Translations under genes and position numbers: made by a program
The notes under the pieces: model-generated
What the model saw: the letters and a program-made list of their open reading frames with translations, nothing else
The model's database searches: none
Told to the model about the DNA's origin: nothing
Shown here: piece after piece, positions 1-6,615 of the stretch
Position numbering within the stretch: the stretch's first letter is position 1
Layout of the letters: each line of letters opens with the position of its first letter
NCBI GenBank assembly: GCA_031265005.1
Contig: JAISDD010000165.1
Span: 1 to 7,247, forward strand
Length of the DNA: 7,247 nucleotides
Source of the DNA: Syntrophomonadaceae bacterium
GTDB taxonomy: Bacteria; Bacillota; Syntrophomonadia; Syntrophomonadales; Syntrophomonadaceae
Direction of reading: 5' to 3'

Positions 1-202
1 TAATGGAGAACGGATTAAAAACGCTAAAGACGACGTTTTGATATTGCATCCTGGGCCTATGAACAGAGGAGTGGAAATTGATGGAGAGTTGGCCGACGGG
101 ATAAGTTCCGCCGTCAACAAGCAGGTGACCAATGGAGTCGCCGTGCGGATGGCTTTACTTTATTTAATGATTGGAGGGGTAAACAATGAAGTTTTTGATT
201 AA
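1..202 (+). CDS. pyrB: Aspartate carbamoyltransferase catalytic chain, C-terminal part (5' truncated by window)
   Basis: Only the last 66 codons are present, read from base 2 to a TAA at 200-202. The enzyme condenses carbamoyl phosphate with L-aspartate to carbamoyl-aspartate, the first committed step of pyrimidine synthesis, in the cytoplasm. The diagnostic sequence is [11 protein letters not shown] at visible residues 16-26, matching the HPxPxNRGVEI motif of Bacillus-type ATCase catalytic chains. The rest, with ...[15 protein letters not shown]..., fits the usual C-terminal helix. The 3' end overlaps the start of pyrC by 17 nt, so the pyrC ribosome-binding site lies inside pyrB and the two are probably translationally coupled. 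No regulatory subunit gene (pyrI) follows. Identification is confident although two thirds or more of the protein lies outside the window. Confidence 0.93.
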   Translation, partial: NGERIKNAKDDVLILHPGPMNRGVEIDGELADGISSAVNKQVTNGVAVRMALLYLMIGGVNNEVFD

Positions 203-1475
203 AAACGGACGAGTTATTGATCCCGCCAATCAAATTGACGATATTAGAAATATATTTGTAGCTGATGGATTTATAGCTGATAGTGATAGTATTGCTTCTT
301 CAGATCAAGACGTTAAAGTTATAGACGCCGAAGGCCTGATCGTTACTCCGGGGTTTATTGACATGCATGTGCATTTACGGGAACCCGGACAGGAATATAA
401 AGAAGACATAACCACCGGCAGTTGGGCTGCCGCAGCTGGCGGTTTCACTGCTGTTTGCTGTATGCCTAATACCGACCCGGTGATCGACAACCATGTGGTA
501 GCCAGTTTTATAAAAGAGCGGGCTCGTAAGTCAGCTTTAGTCAAAGTTTTTCCTGTAGGCGCTATTACTAAAAATTTAGAGGGCGAGAAATTAAGCGAAA
601 TAGCCGGGTTAGTCTCCGCCGGCTGCGTTGCTATTTCAGATGACGGGAACCCTGTAAAAAAGGCCAATATGATGAGAAACGGCCTCGAATATGCCAAAAT
701 GTTCGATTTGCCGGTGCTGTCTCATTGCGAAGAAGAAAATTTGAGCAGCGGGGGATTAATGCATGAAGGATTGTATTCTTTCATATATGGTTTAAAAGGA
801 ATACCAGCGGCGGCTGAAGCTATTATGGTAGGCCGGGACATCAGTTTAGCCCGTTTGACCGGAAGCCGGTTGCATATATGTCATATATCAGCAGCCGAAT
901 CAGTGGATTTAGTGCGTCAAGCAAAAAAAGAAGGCCTTCCGGTTACATGCGAAGTTACTCCTCATCATTTAGCGTTAAGCGATAAAATTATCGGCGATTA
1001 CGACGGCAATACCAAAGTCAACCCTCCTTTACGGGGACAGGATCATATTGACGCGTTAATCGCGGCGGTAAAAGACGGTACTATTGATTGCATAGCAACT
1101 GATCACGCGCCGCATCATATTGAGAGCAAAGACTGCGAGTTTCAAATGGCCAGTTTTGGTATTTCCGGATTGGAGACAGCGGTGGCAGTATGTATGGATA
1201 TGGTTAACCGGGGCGTACTGGAATTAAAGCGAGTTATAGAAATGTTTACTTTGAACCCGGCGAACATTTTGCGCCTTAACGGCGGCGCCTTAAATGCAGG
1301 AATGCCAGCCGACATAACTGTTATTGATTTAAAGCTGAAAAAAACTGTTGACGTGGCTTCTTTTTACTCTAAAGGTAAAAATAATCCGTTTCACAAGAAA
1401 GAATTAACGGGCTGGCCGGTCCTTACTATGGTTAATGGTAAAATAGCTGCTCAAAACGGAAAAATTATTATATAA
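186..1475 (+). CDS. pyrC: Dihydroorotase (class I)
   Basis: A 429-residue zinc amidohydrolase that cyclises carbamoyl-aspartate to dihydroorotate; the length matches class I Firmicute PyrC (about 428). The metal-binding set is visible: D59-M-H61-V-H63 followed by LREPG, bridging D153 in SDDG, H180 in LSHCEE, H233 in CHIS, and catalytic D306 in ATDHAPH. These numbers agree almost exactly with those I recall for the Aquifex and Bacillus anthracis enzymes (61, 63, 153, 180, about 232, about 305). Substrate-contact motifs MPNTDP (93-98) and KVNPPLR (277-283) are also intact. The ATG at 186 is chosen because GGAGG(GG) at 173-179 precedes it at good spacing and because the protein opens with the normal short beta-strand [11 protein letters not shown]. 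The start lies inside the last codons of pyrB. Confidence 0.97.
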   Translation: MKFLIKNGRVIDPANQIDDIRNIFVADGFIADSDSIASSDQDVKVIDAEGLIVTPGFIDMHVHLREPGQEYKEDITTGSWAAAAGGFTAVCCMPNTDPVIDNHVVASFIKERARKSALVKVFPVGAITKNLEGEKLSEIAGLVSAGCVAISDDGNPVKKANMMRNGLEYAKMFDLPVLSHCEEENLSSGGLMHEGLYSFIYGLKGIPAAAEAIMVGRDISLARLTGSRLHICHISAAESVDLVRQAKKEGLPVTCEVTPHHLALSDKIIGDYDGNTKVNPPLRGQDHIDALIAAVKDGTIDCIATDHAPHHIESKDCEFQMASFGISGLETAVAVCMDMVNRGVLELKRVIEMFTLNPANILRLNGGALNAGMPADITVIDLKLKKTVDVASFYSKGKNNPFHKKELTGWPVLTMVNGKIAAQNGKIII

Positions 1476-1576
1476 TCTAATTAGGATAAAAGCTGTGCGG
1501 AGAATGTTGCTTCATTGCTTAAATTACGCATAAGAAGGTCGCCGGCAGAAAATATATTTAAAAGGACAAAACGGTT

Positions 1577-2371
1577 ATGAGCGTATCGCAAATGCAGGGG
1601 ATGGTTATAGAGAACGTGCAAAAAAACTCCGGTTGGTATGAAATGGAGATTTCCATTCCGTCTTTCGCGCCTTGCGCCCGCCCCGGCCAGTTTGTACACA
1701 TAAAAACCGGCGCTGGAAGCGACCCTTTGTTAAGGCGGCCCTTTAGTATTTGTGATTTTGATAAAGACGCCGGACGCTTATTTCTGATGTATAAACTGGT
1801 AGGAAGCGGAACTAAGTGGTTGAGCAGCGTCGCGAGCGGGAGCTATATCGATATAGTAGGGCCTTTGGGAAAAGGATTTACCTGTCCGGACCCTGGAGCC
1901 AGAGTGATTTTAGTAGGGGGCGGTATAGGGATAGCTCCGTTGTTATATCTGGCCAGACGCCTGACTGAACGGAATTGCCGTCTGCGCATATTTTACGGGG
2001 TTGAAGAATATCATCAGTTATCGGCTTTAAATAAATTCGAGCGCTTGGGCGTCAATATAGACGTCGCCACACACGATGGCAGCGCCGGATTTAAAGGCTT
2101 GGTAACCGACCTTTTCGAACAAAAAATAGTTTCGGAAAAAGCCGACGTCATATACACTTGCGGGCCTGAAATAATGATGGCCAAGGTGGCCGCTGTCGCC
2201 GCTCAATACCAAATCCCGGGAGAATTATCTTTAGAAGAGTATATGGCTTGCGGAGTGGGGGCTTGCTTAGGCTGCGCCCGTAAATTAAAAGCTGAGGACG
2301 ACAATTTTGTTAAAATATGTAAAGACGGGCCGGTGTTTTCTTTTTCTCAAATGAAGTTTGATTTAAATTAA
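1577..2371 (+). CDS. pyrK: Dihydroorotate dehydrogenase B, electron-transfer subunit (FAD / 2Fe-2S)
   Basis: A 264-residue flavin-iron-sulfur protein of the ferredoxin-reductase family. It passes electrons from the FMN of PyrD to NAD+ in a PyrD2PyrK2 complex. Seen in order: the FAD-binding beta-barrel with RRPFSI (53-58) and GPLGKGF (95-101), the nucleotide-binding loop VGGGIGIAPL (113-122), CGPEIM (195-200), and the C-terminal [2Fe-2S] cysteines C225, C230, C233 and C248 (C-x4-C-x2-C-x14-C). The cysteine spacing is the same as I recall for Lactococcus PyrK (226/231/234/249). AAAGGA at 1561-1566 precedes the ATG by about 10 nt, and an in-frame TAA at 1559 excludes a longer protein. The adjoining class 1B pyrD is its expected partner. 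A 101-nt spacer separates it from pyrC, where Bacillus has carAB. Confidence 0.96.
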   Translation: MSVSQMQGMVIENVQKNSGWYEMEISIPSFAPCARPGQFVHIKTGAGSDPLLRRPFSICDFDKDAGRLFLMYKLVGSGTKWLSSVASGSYIDIVGPLGKGFTCPDPGARVILVGGGIGIAPLLYLARRLTERNCRLRIFYGVEEYHQLSALNKFERLGVNIDVATHDGSAGFKGLVTDLFEQKIVSEKADVIYTCGPEIMMAKVAAVAAQYQIPGELSLEEYMACGVGACLGCARKLKAEDDNFVKICKDGPVFSFSQMKFDLN

Positions 2372-2385
2372 TGGCCATGACAGCT

Positions 2386-2399
2386 CGTAAAACGTAAAA
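2386..2399 (+). repeat. Two tandem copies of CGTAAAA
   Basis: CGTAAAA occurs twice head-to-tail at 2386-2392 and 2393-2399, in the 47-nt spacer between pyrK and pyrD and immediately before the Shine-Dalgarno hairpin. It is directly readable but short and A-rich. No function is known to me; it may simply keep the leader of the pyrD ribosome-binding site unstructured. Confidence 0.5.
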
Positions 2400-2400
2400 A

Positions 2401-2417
2401 ATGTAAGGAGCTTACAT
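2401..2417 (+). promoter_or_regulatory. Perfect inverted repeat enclosing the pyrD Shine-Dalgarno
   Basis: ATGTAAG (2401-2407), loop GAG (2408-2410), CTTACAT (2411-2417) form a perfect 7-bp stem with a 3-nt loop. The only good Shine-Dalgarno for pyrD, AAGGAG at 2405-2410, lies half in the 5' arm and half in the loop. The TTG start codon at 2419 is one base beyond the 3' arm. When folded, the RNA would partly hide the ribosome-binding site. The stem has only two G-C pairs, so it is probably marginal in stability. A regulatory role is inferred; E. coli pyrC and pyrD are known to use a leader hairpin to mask their ribosome-binding sites, but by a different arrangement at the 5' end of the transcript. 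Confidence 0.45.
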
Positions 2418-2418
2418 C

Positions 2419-3378
2419 TTGAATACAGGGCAAAAAAATTCTCCGGAACAATATATTTCTGATACAGTGGATTTAAGCGTTGACTTAGGCGGTTTGCGTT
2501 TGAAAAATCCAGTTACGGCAGCCTCCGGAACTTTCGGCTATGGACGGGAATACGAACCTTTTGCGGATATTTCCCGCTTGGGAGCGGTGATCGTTAAAGG
2601 CACTACTTTAAAACCCACCCCAGGTAATCCTGCTCCAAGGATTTACGAGACCGCTTCCGGTATGCTCAACTCTATTGGCTTGGAAAACCCTGGAATAGAA
2701 GTTTTTTTGGACATTCATTTACCTTACCTGCTGGAACGGGGAGTTCAGGTGATAGCCAACATAGCAGGAAACACTTTCGAGGATAACGAAACGCTGGGCG
2801 CCATGATCCGTAGGCAAAGCGGCGTTGCCGCCATTGAACTGAATATTTCCTGCCCCAATGTAGAAAAAGGCGGAATGCATTTCGGAACGGACCCGGATAT
2901 GGTTTTCCAAGTGGTAAACGCTGTAAAAAAAGTTACTGATCTTCCGGTGATTCCTAAATTATCCCCGAACGTCAGTGATATTACCATTATTGCGCAGGCG
3001 GCGCAAGCAGGCGGCGCGGACGCTTTATCCATGATAAACACTTTAATGGGAATGGCTATAGACGTAAAAAAGAGAAAACCAGTGTTGGGGAACATCTTTG
3101 GAGGGTTATCTGGTCCGGCCATCAAGCCGGTCGCTTTGCGCATGATCTATCAGGTGCATAAAGAAATCGATATACCTATTTTAGGCGGGGGTGGCATAAT
3201 GAACGTCACTGACGTTTTGGAATTTATAATGGCCGGTTCGTCTGCGGTTTCTATAGGCACCGCTAATTTCGTGCAACCCGGGATCTCTGTTCAGCTGATA
3301 AATGAACTGGCCGATTATATGGTTGCGAACAATGTAGCCAAAATAAGCGATTTAGTGGGAGCGGCCGTATATAAATAA
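2419..3378 (+). CDS. pyrD: Dihydroorotate dehydrogenase B, catalytic subunit (class 1B, FMN)
   Basis: A 319-residue FMN-dependent TIM barrel that oxidises dihydroorotate to orotate; class 1B enzymes hand electrons to PyrK and then NAD+. Visible motifs: [13 protein letters not shown] (30-42), VKGTT (59-63), NSIGLENPG (84-92), the active-site loop NISCPN (142-147) with C145 as the class 1 catalytic base, IPKLSPN (178-184), [10 protein letters not shown] (228-237) and the phosphate-binding GGGGI (256-260). Cysteine rather than serine at the base, together with pyrK next door, places it in class 1 rather than membrane class 2. The start is TTG at 2419, chosen because AAGGAG lies 8 nt upstream and no ATG occurs before residue 82. 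It gives an N-terminus slightly longer than usual (family about 300-311). A GTG at 2467 would give a shorter alternative. Confidence 0.95.
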   Translation: MNTGQKNSPEQYISDTVDLSVDLGGLRLKNPVTAASGTFGYGREYEPFADISRLGAVIVKGTTLKPTPGNPAPRIYETASGMLNSIGLENPGIEVFLDIHLPYLLERGVQVIANIAGNTFEDNETLGAMIRRQSGVAAIELNISCPNVEKGGMHFGTDPDMVFQVVNAVKKVTDLPVIPKLSPNVSDITIIAQAAQAGGADALSMINTLMGMAIDVKKRKPVLGNIFGGLSGPAIKPVALRMIYQVHKEIDIPILGGGGIMNVTDVLEFIMAGSSAVSIGTANFVQPGISVQLINELADYMVANNVAKISDLVGAAVYK

Positions 3379-3407
3379 ACTTTGCTGGCACGTTAAAAAC
3401 AGCGATC

Positions 3408-3419
3408 AGGAAACGAGGA
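3408..3419 (+). promoter_or_regulatory. Two overlapping Shine-Dalgarno candidates for the tandem pyrF starts
   Basis: AGGA at 3408-3411 sits 8 nt before an ATG at 3420, while GAGGA at 3415-3419 sits 6 nt before a second in-frame ATG at 3426. The reading ATG-ATA-ATG therefore offers two starts that differ by two residues. The second pair has the stronger Shine-Dalgarno and gives the 239-residue length found in Bacillus PyrF, so it is preferred. Confidence 0.55.
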
Positions 3420-3425
3420 ATGATA

Positions 3426-4145
3426 ATGAAACCCAAAAAACGTATCATATTGGCGTTGGACGTTAATTCTAAAGACGAAGCCGTGGATTTAGTGAAAAAA
3501 TTGGCCGGCCACGTTGGCGTTTTCAAGGTAGGGATGCAATTGTATAACTTGGCTGGCCCGGATATAGTACATTGTATAAATGATCTGGGCGGACAGGTTT
3601 TCATCGATTTAAAATTTCATGATATACCTAATACAGTGGCTTCAGCCGGAAAAGTTATGGCCGGGTTAAATTGTTTTATGTTTAATGTTCACGCCGCCGG
3701 CGGCAGAGTTATGCTGAAAGCAGCGGCGCAAGCAGTAAAAGAGGAGGCGCTGCGTTTGCGCCGCGCGCCGCCTAAAATACTGGCGGTGACGGTTTTAACC
3801 AGCATTTCCCAGAAAGAATTGGAGGACGAAATGCTGATAAAGGGCCGTGCTGTAGAGCAGGTAGTGTCCACATGGGCGGAAATGGCGCAGCAAAGCGGTA
3901 TTGATGGAGTGGTTTGTTCCCCTCAAGAAATCACTGCCATAAGAGAGCGTTGCGGTCCGGATTTTATAATAGTGACTCCGGGAATACGCCCTCAATGGGC
4001 GGAAGAAGGAGATCAAAAACGCATAACTACTCCGCGGCAAGCTTTAGATGCGGGGGCAGACTACATGGTAATAGGGCGCCCGATAATAAAGGCTTACGAT
4101 CCTGTTGAAGCGGTCAAATTAATAATAGACGAGTTGGAGGCTTAA
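3426..4145 (+). CDS. pyrF: Orotidine 5'-phosphate decarboxylase
   Basis: A 239-residue TIM barrel (from the ATG at 3426) that decarboxylates OMP to UMP, the last step of the pathway. With this start the catalytic residues are K34 (FKVG), D61-x-K63 (FIDLKFHD) and D66, the K-D-K-D tetrad of type 1 OMP decarboxylases, offset by one from what I recall for B. subtilis (33/60/62/65). Also seen are D12 in LALDV, H89 in NVHAAGG, VLTS (123-126), the phosphate-binding TPGIRP (184-189), and GADYMVIGRPI near the C-terminus with its conserved GR. An ATG two codons earlier (3420) is possible. The gene ends 5 nt before pyrE, whose Shine-Dalgarno lies in the pyrF 3' end, indicating tight coupling. It follows pyrD by 47 nt. 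Confidence 0.96.
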   Translation: MKPKKRIILALDVNSKDEAVDLVKKLAGHVGVFKVGMQLYNLAGPDIVHCINDLGGQVFIDLKFHDIPNTVASAGKVMAGLNCFMFNVHAAGGRVMLKAAAQAVKEEALRLRRAPPKILAVTVLTSISQKELEDEMLIKGRAVEQVVSTWAEMAQQSGIDGVVCSPQEITAIRERCGPDFIIVTPGIRPQWAEEGDQKRITTPRQALDAGADYMVIGRPIIKAYDPVEAVKLIIDELEA

Positions 4146-4150
4146 AAAAC

Positions 4151-4726
4151 ATGCTGGACAAAAACGAAGCTCTGGAAATATTTTTTGAAGCAGGCGCCCT
4201 GTTAAACGGGCATTTTTTACTCACTTCCGGTCGCCACAGCAATCAATACATGCAGTGCGCTCAAGTATTGCAATATCCCGAAGCGACACAAAAACTGGCG
4301 GAACATATCAGAGACGTTTTCGCGAAAGATGAAATTGATCTGGTAATCGGACCGGCTATGGGCGGGATAATCGTAGCTTACGAAACCGCGAGACAGCTCA
4401 AAGTTCCGGGTATTTTCACCGAACGCAGTAATTCAGAAATGCAGTTGCGCAGAGGGTTTACCATTATGCCCGGCCAAAAAGTATTGGTGGTGGAGGATGT
4501 TATTACTACTGGAGGCTCAGTGCGGGAAGTGATAGACGTAGTAAAAGAAAACGGCGGAGAAGTAGCTGGCGTTGCCGTGCTGGTAGACCGTAGCGGCGGG
4601 GCAATAGATTTCGGGGTAAAATTTGCCGCTGTTTTAACCATGGATATAGAATCGTGGGACGTTTCTGATTGCCCCCTTTGTAAAAATGGGCAAAGGACCC
4701 CTGTAAAACCTGGCAGCCGCAGTTAA
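4151..4726 (+). CDS. pyrE: Orotate phosphoribosyltransferase (Thermus-type, short form)
   Basis: A 191-residue type I phosphoribosyltransferase that joins orotate to PRPP to give OMP. The PRPP-binding signature VLVVEDVITTGGS is at 111-123, with the acidic pair E115-D116. Upstream lie LLTSGRHSNQYMQ (23-35) and GPAMGGII (67-74). The C-terminal CPLCKNGQ...VKPGSR (174-190) is typical of the PyrE subfamily of Thermus and many Clostridia (TIGR01367 as I recall), which is shorter than the 213-216 residue E. coli and Bacillus enzymes. The flexible loop reads MQLRRGF (97-103), with arginines where the E. coli type has lysines and a histidine. GGAGG at 4136-4140, inside pyrF, precedes the ATG by 10 nt. 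This is the last pyr gene of the window; a 55-nt gap leads to the next module. Confidence 0.95.
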   Translation: MLDKNEALEIFFEAGALLNGHFLLTSGRHSNQYMQCAQVLQYPEATQKLAEHIRDVFAKDEIDLVIGPAMGGIIVAYETARQLKVPGIFTERSNSEMQLRRGFTIMPGQKVLVVEDVITTGGSVREVIDVVKENGGEVAGVAVLVDRSGGAIDFGVKFAAVLTMDIESWDVSDCPLCKNGQRTPVKPGSRS

Positions 4727-4781
4727 TTGAATGCACACGGCAATAAAAAATTTATATGACAAACGGAGGACGTATTAATTA

Positions 4782-5573
4782 ATGATAAAAACAGCTATTA
4801 TAGGAGGAACCGGCTTTTACACGCCAGAAGTGCTGGAAAGCGCAAAGAATCACATACAGGACACCCCTTTCGGACAAGTCTCTGTCATTACAGGCATTTA
4901 TAAAGAAAACGAAATTGCTTTTATCCCCCGGCATGGAGCGCGGCACGGAACCCCTCCGCACCTTATTAATTACCGGGCTAACATTCTTGCTTTAAAAAAG
5001 ATGGGAGTGGAAAATATTTTAGCTACGGCAGCCGTAGGGTCTCTTTATTTTGAATTTAAACCGGGGCAGATGGTGCTGGCAGACCAGTTTTTGGATTTTA
5101 CCAAAAGCCGTCCTAACACTTTTTATGAAGGCGGCGAACGCGGAGTTATCCATTGCGACATGACCGCGCCATATTGTCCGTTTTTGCGCCATACGATAGT
5201 TGAAGTCGGGAAAACAATGGGTGTTGGCGTCCATAACGGAGGGGTATATGTGTGTACGGAAGGCCCTCGTTTCGAAACGGCGGCCGAAATAGAAATGTTT
5301 AAAATGTTGGGGGGACATTTGATCGGGATGACCAGCGTCCCTGAAGCGACATTAGCCAGAGAATTAGGGATTTGCTACGCCAATATTTGTATTGTAACTA
5401 ATTTTGCCGCCGGTATAGCTCCAGGCATATTGACTCACAGCGAAGTAGTGGATATGATGAATAGCGTTATGGGAACAGTAAGACCGCTGCTTCTTGAGAG
5501 CGCCCTTTTGATCAGTAAACCAAAAAATTGCACTTGCGCCAACATTTTGTCGGAGGCAGGGATAATGAAATGA
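4782..5573 (+). CDS. mtnP: MTA phosphorylase family protein, possibly methylthioinosine / 6-oxopurine nucleoside phosphorylase
   Basis: A 263-residue trimeric-type nucleoside phosphorylase that splits 5'-methylthio-nucleosides with phosphate to methylthioribose-1-phosphate and free base. Motifs: IIGGTGFY (6-13), phosphate-binding IPRHGARHGTPPHLINYRAN (48-67), ATAAVGSL (81-88), DQFLDFT (101-107), TEGPRFETAAEI (159-170) and GMTSVPEATLARE (182-194). The base-site segment reads VTNFAAGI (205-212), with Asn207, where human MTAP has Asp in TDYD. Asn at this place is typical of 6-oxopurine phosphorylases and of the Pseudomonas methylthioinosine phosphorylase, so substrate choice is uncertain. A C-x-C pair (C250, C252) lies near the C-terminus. 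The ATG has GGAGGA at 4765-4770, 11 nt upstream. Its 3' end overlaps mtnA in an ATGA, which ties it to methylthioribose metabolism. The family is certain; the exact substrate is not. Confidence 0.88.
   Translation: MIKTAIIGGTGFYTPEVLESAKNHIQDTPFGQVSVITGIYKENEIAFIPRHGARHGTPPHLINYRANILALKKMGVENILATAAVGSLYFEFKPGQMVLADQFLDFTKSRPNTFYEGGERGVIHCDMTAPYCPFLRHTIVEVGKTMGVGVHNGGVYVCTEGPRFETAAEIEMFKMLGGHLIGMTSVPEATLARELGICYANICIVTNFAAGIAPGILTHSEVVDMMNSVMGTVRPLLLESALLISKPKNCTCANILSEAGIMK
5552..5562 (+). promoter_or_regulatory. mtnA ribosome-binding site inside mtnP
   Basis: GGAGG at 5552-5556 lies 13 nt, and AGGGA at 5558-5562 lies 7 nt, before the ATG at 5570. This decides the mtnA start: the upstream in-frame TTG at 5528 has no such signal and would add 14 residues unlike the family. 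The ATG shares ATGA (5570-5573) with the mtnP stop codon, a classic translational-coupling arrangement. Confidence 0.75.
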
Positions 5574-6589
5574 TAACGCCTGTTTGTTATCAGGACCGGC
5601 AGCTGATTATTTTAGATCAGAGCAAACTGCCTCAGCAAATAGTTTATGACAGATGCGGTACTGCGGAAGAAGCAGCTGAAGCTATCCGCACTTTGAAAGT
5701 AAGAGGCGCGCCCCTGATAGGTATAATTGCCGCGTACGCTATGGTTTTAGCTTTAATTACTTTTAAAGGCCCTAATGAAGGCTTATGCAGATATTTTCAG
5801 GAAAAAAAGCACCTTTTAGCCGCTACTCGCCCTACAGCGGTCAATCTGTTTTGGGCCTTGAACAACATGGAAAGGCTTTTTATGGAAAATTTGGAACTTC
5901 CGCTGGCAGATTTGATTAAACTGATGGAAGAAAAAGCCAATGAAATATTGAACCTTGATATAGCTTTAAACAGGCTAATAGGAGAAAACGGGCGCGGATT
6001 ATTGCCTTCCGGCTGCCAAGTTCTTACTATTTGTAACGCGGGGGCTTTAGCTACGGGAGGTTATGGCACCGCTTTGGGAGTTATACGCGCGGCTCATGCC
6101 GAAAACGGTTTGGGGATGGTTTGGGTGTGCGAAACCAGGCCTGTTTTACAAGGCGCCAGGTTGACAGTTTGGGAGTTAACGCGGGAAAAAATCCCGGTAA
6201 CTCTGATTACCGACAGCATGGCGGGTTATATTATGTATTTGGGAAAAGTTGACGTGGTTATAGCGGGAGCTGACCGAGTTGCCAGCAACGGCGATACTGC
6301 TAACAAAATCGGCACTTATTCACTGGCTATGCTGGCCCGCTGCCATAAAATACCGTTTTATATTGCCGCTCCGTTTTCCACTTTTGATTTATCATTGGCG
6401 GACGGAGCTGAAATTCCGGTCGAAGAGCGTGACCCGCAGGAAATTAAATGCGTAAACGGTAAATATATCACTGTACCTGAAGTCTCGGTTTTTAATCCCG
6501 CTTTTGATATCACGCCGGGTGAGCTGATCTCCAGTATTATCACCGAAAAAGGAGTATTTTCACCTCCTTATGATTTTAGCGGCAAATAA
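5570..6589 (+). CDS. mtnA: S-methyl-5-thioribose-1-phosphate isomerase
   Basis: A 339-residue protein of the eIF2B-alpha/MtnA family that isomerises methylthioribose-1-P to methylthioribulose-1-P. Visible: an N-terminal LIILDQSKLPQQ segment (12-23), RGAPLIG (45-51), RPTAVNLFWAL (87-97), CNAGALATGGYGTALG (155-170) and GADRVASNGDTANKIGTY (233-250). The catalytic pair is C155 and D235; their 80-residue spacing equals that of C160/D240 in B. subtilis MtnA as I recall, and K246 falls at the expected place. The C-terminal NPAFDITPGELI (309-320) is also typical of the family. The ATG at 5570 overlaps the mtnP stop by 4 nt. The next gene begins 26 nt downstream. True eIF2B-like or ribose-1,5-bisphosphate isomerase relatives are less likely given the closely matching MtnA motifs and the mtnP neighbour. 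Confidence 0.95.
   Translation: MITPVCYQDRQLIILDQSKLPQQIVYDRCGTAEEAAEAIRTLKVRGAPLIGIIAAYAMVLALITFKGPNEGLCRYFQEKKHLLAATRPTAVNLFWALNNMERLFMENLELPLADLIKLMEEKANEILNLDIALNRLIGENGRGLLPSGCQVLTICNAGALATGGYGTALGVIRAAHAENGLGMVWVCETRPVLQGARLTVWELTREKIPVTLITDSMAGYIMYLGKVDVVIAGADRVASNGDTANKIGTYSLAMLARCHKIPFYIAAPFSTFDLSLADGAEIPVEERDPQEIKCVNGKYITVPEVSVFNPAFDITPGELISSIITEKGVFSPPYDFSGK
6549..6569 (+). other. Inverted repeat with anti-Shine-Dalgarno sequence in the mtnA 3' end
   Basis: AAGGAG (6549-6554) and CTCCTT (6564-6569) are exact reverse complements separated by 9 nt, within the last codons of mtnA. The 3' arm is part of TCACCTCCTTA (6560-6570), identical to the 3' end of E. coli 16S rRNA as I know it. 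It lies about 33 nt before the ribosome-binding region of the next gene (AAGGA at 6603-6607), which could also pair with it. No T-tract follows, so it is not an intrinsic terminator. It encodes the ordinary residues F-S-P-P-Y, so chance is the leading explanation. Confidence 0.35.
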
Positions 6590-6615
6590 AATGAAAATGA
6601 AAAAGGAAAGGTAAA

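Noticed and set aside
305..697. Minus-strand open frame of 130 codons opposite pyrC
   Set aside because: It lies wholly inside pyrC, has no ribosome-binding site and its sequence resembles no family I know; it is a shadow of pyrC codon use. The minus-strand frame at 2745-3143 inside pyrD is rejected for the same reason.
1481..1699. Minus-strand open frame of 72 codons across the pyrC-pyrK spacer and pyrK start
   Set aside because: Half overlaps pyrK, no convincing Shine-Dalgarno, no recognisable protein; antisense to a continuous operon.
3914..4108. Plus-strand 64-codon open frame inside pyrF
   Set aside because: It is a different frame of pyrF, without start signals or family resemblance.
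4716..4741. GCCG...CGGC inverted repeat at the pyrE end as a possible terminator
   Set aside because: Only 4 bp of stem with an 18-nt loop and followed by A-rich rather than T-rich sequence, so not an intrinsic terminator.
4727..4758. Promoter-like sequence before mtnP: TTGAAT at 4727-4732 with an A/T-rich TTTATATG at 4751-4758
   Set aside because: The -35 matches only four of six bases and the -10 candidates match poorly or need an 18-20 nt spacer; in AT-rich DNA this is expected by chance, though an internal promoter cannot be excluded.
4774..4783. 10-bp palindrome ATTAATTAAT touching the mtnP start codon
   Set aside because: Pure A/T palindrome, easily due to chance, too short to call an operator.
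5528..5569. Longer mtnA start at TTG 5528 (353 residues)
   Set aside because: It lacks a Shine-Dalgarno, adds 14 residues encoded over the mtnP C-x-C region and unlike MtnA, while the ATG at 5570 has AGGGA 7 nt upstream and an ATGA overlap with mtnP.
6591..6614. Seven-codon frame MKMKKER between mtnA and the aldolase
   Set aside because: It has no ribosome-binding site of its own and simply spans the A/G-rich Shine-Dalgarno region of the aldolase.
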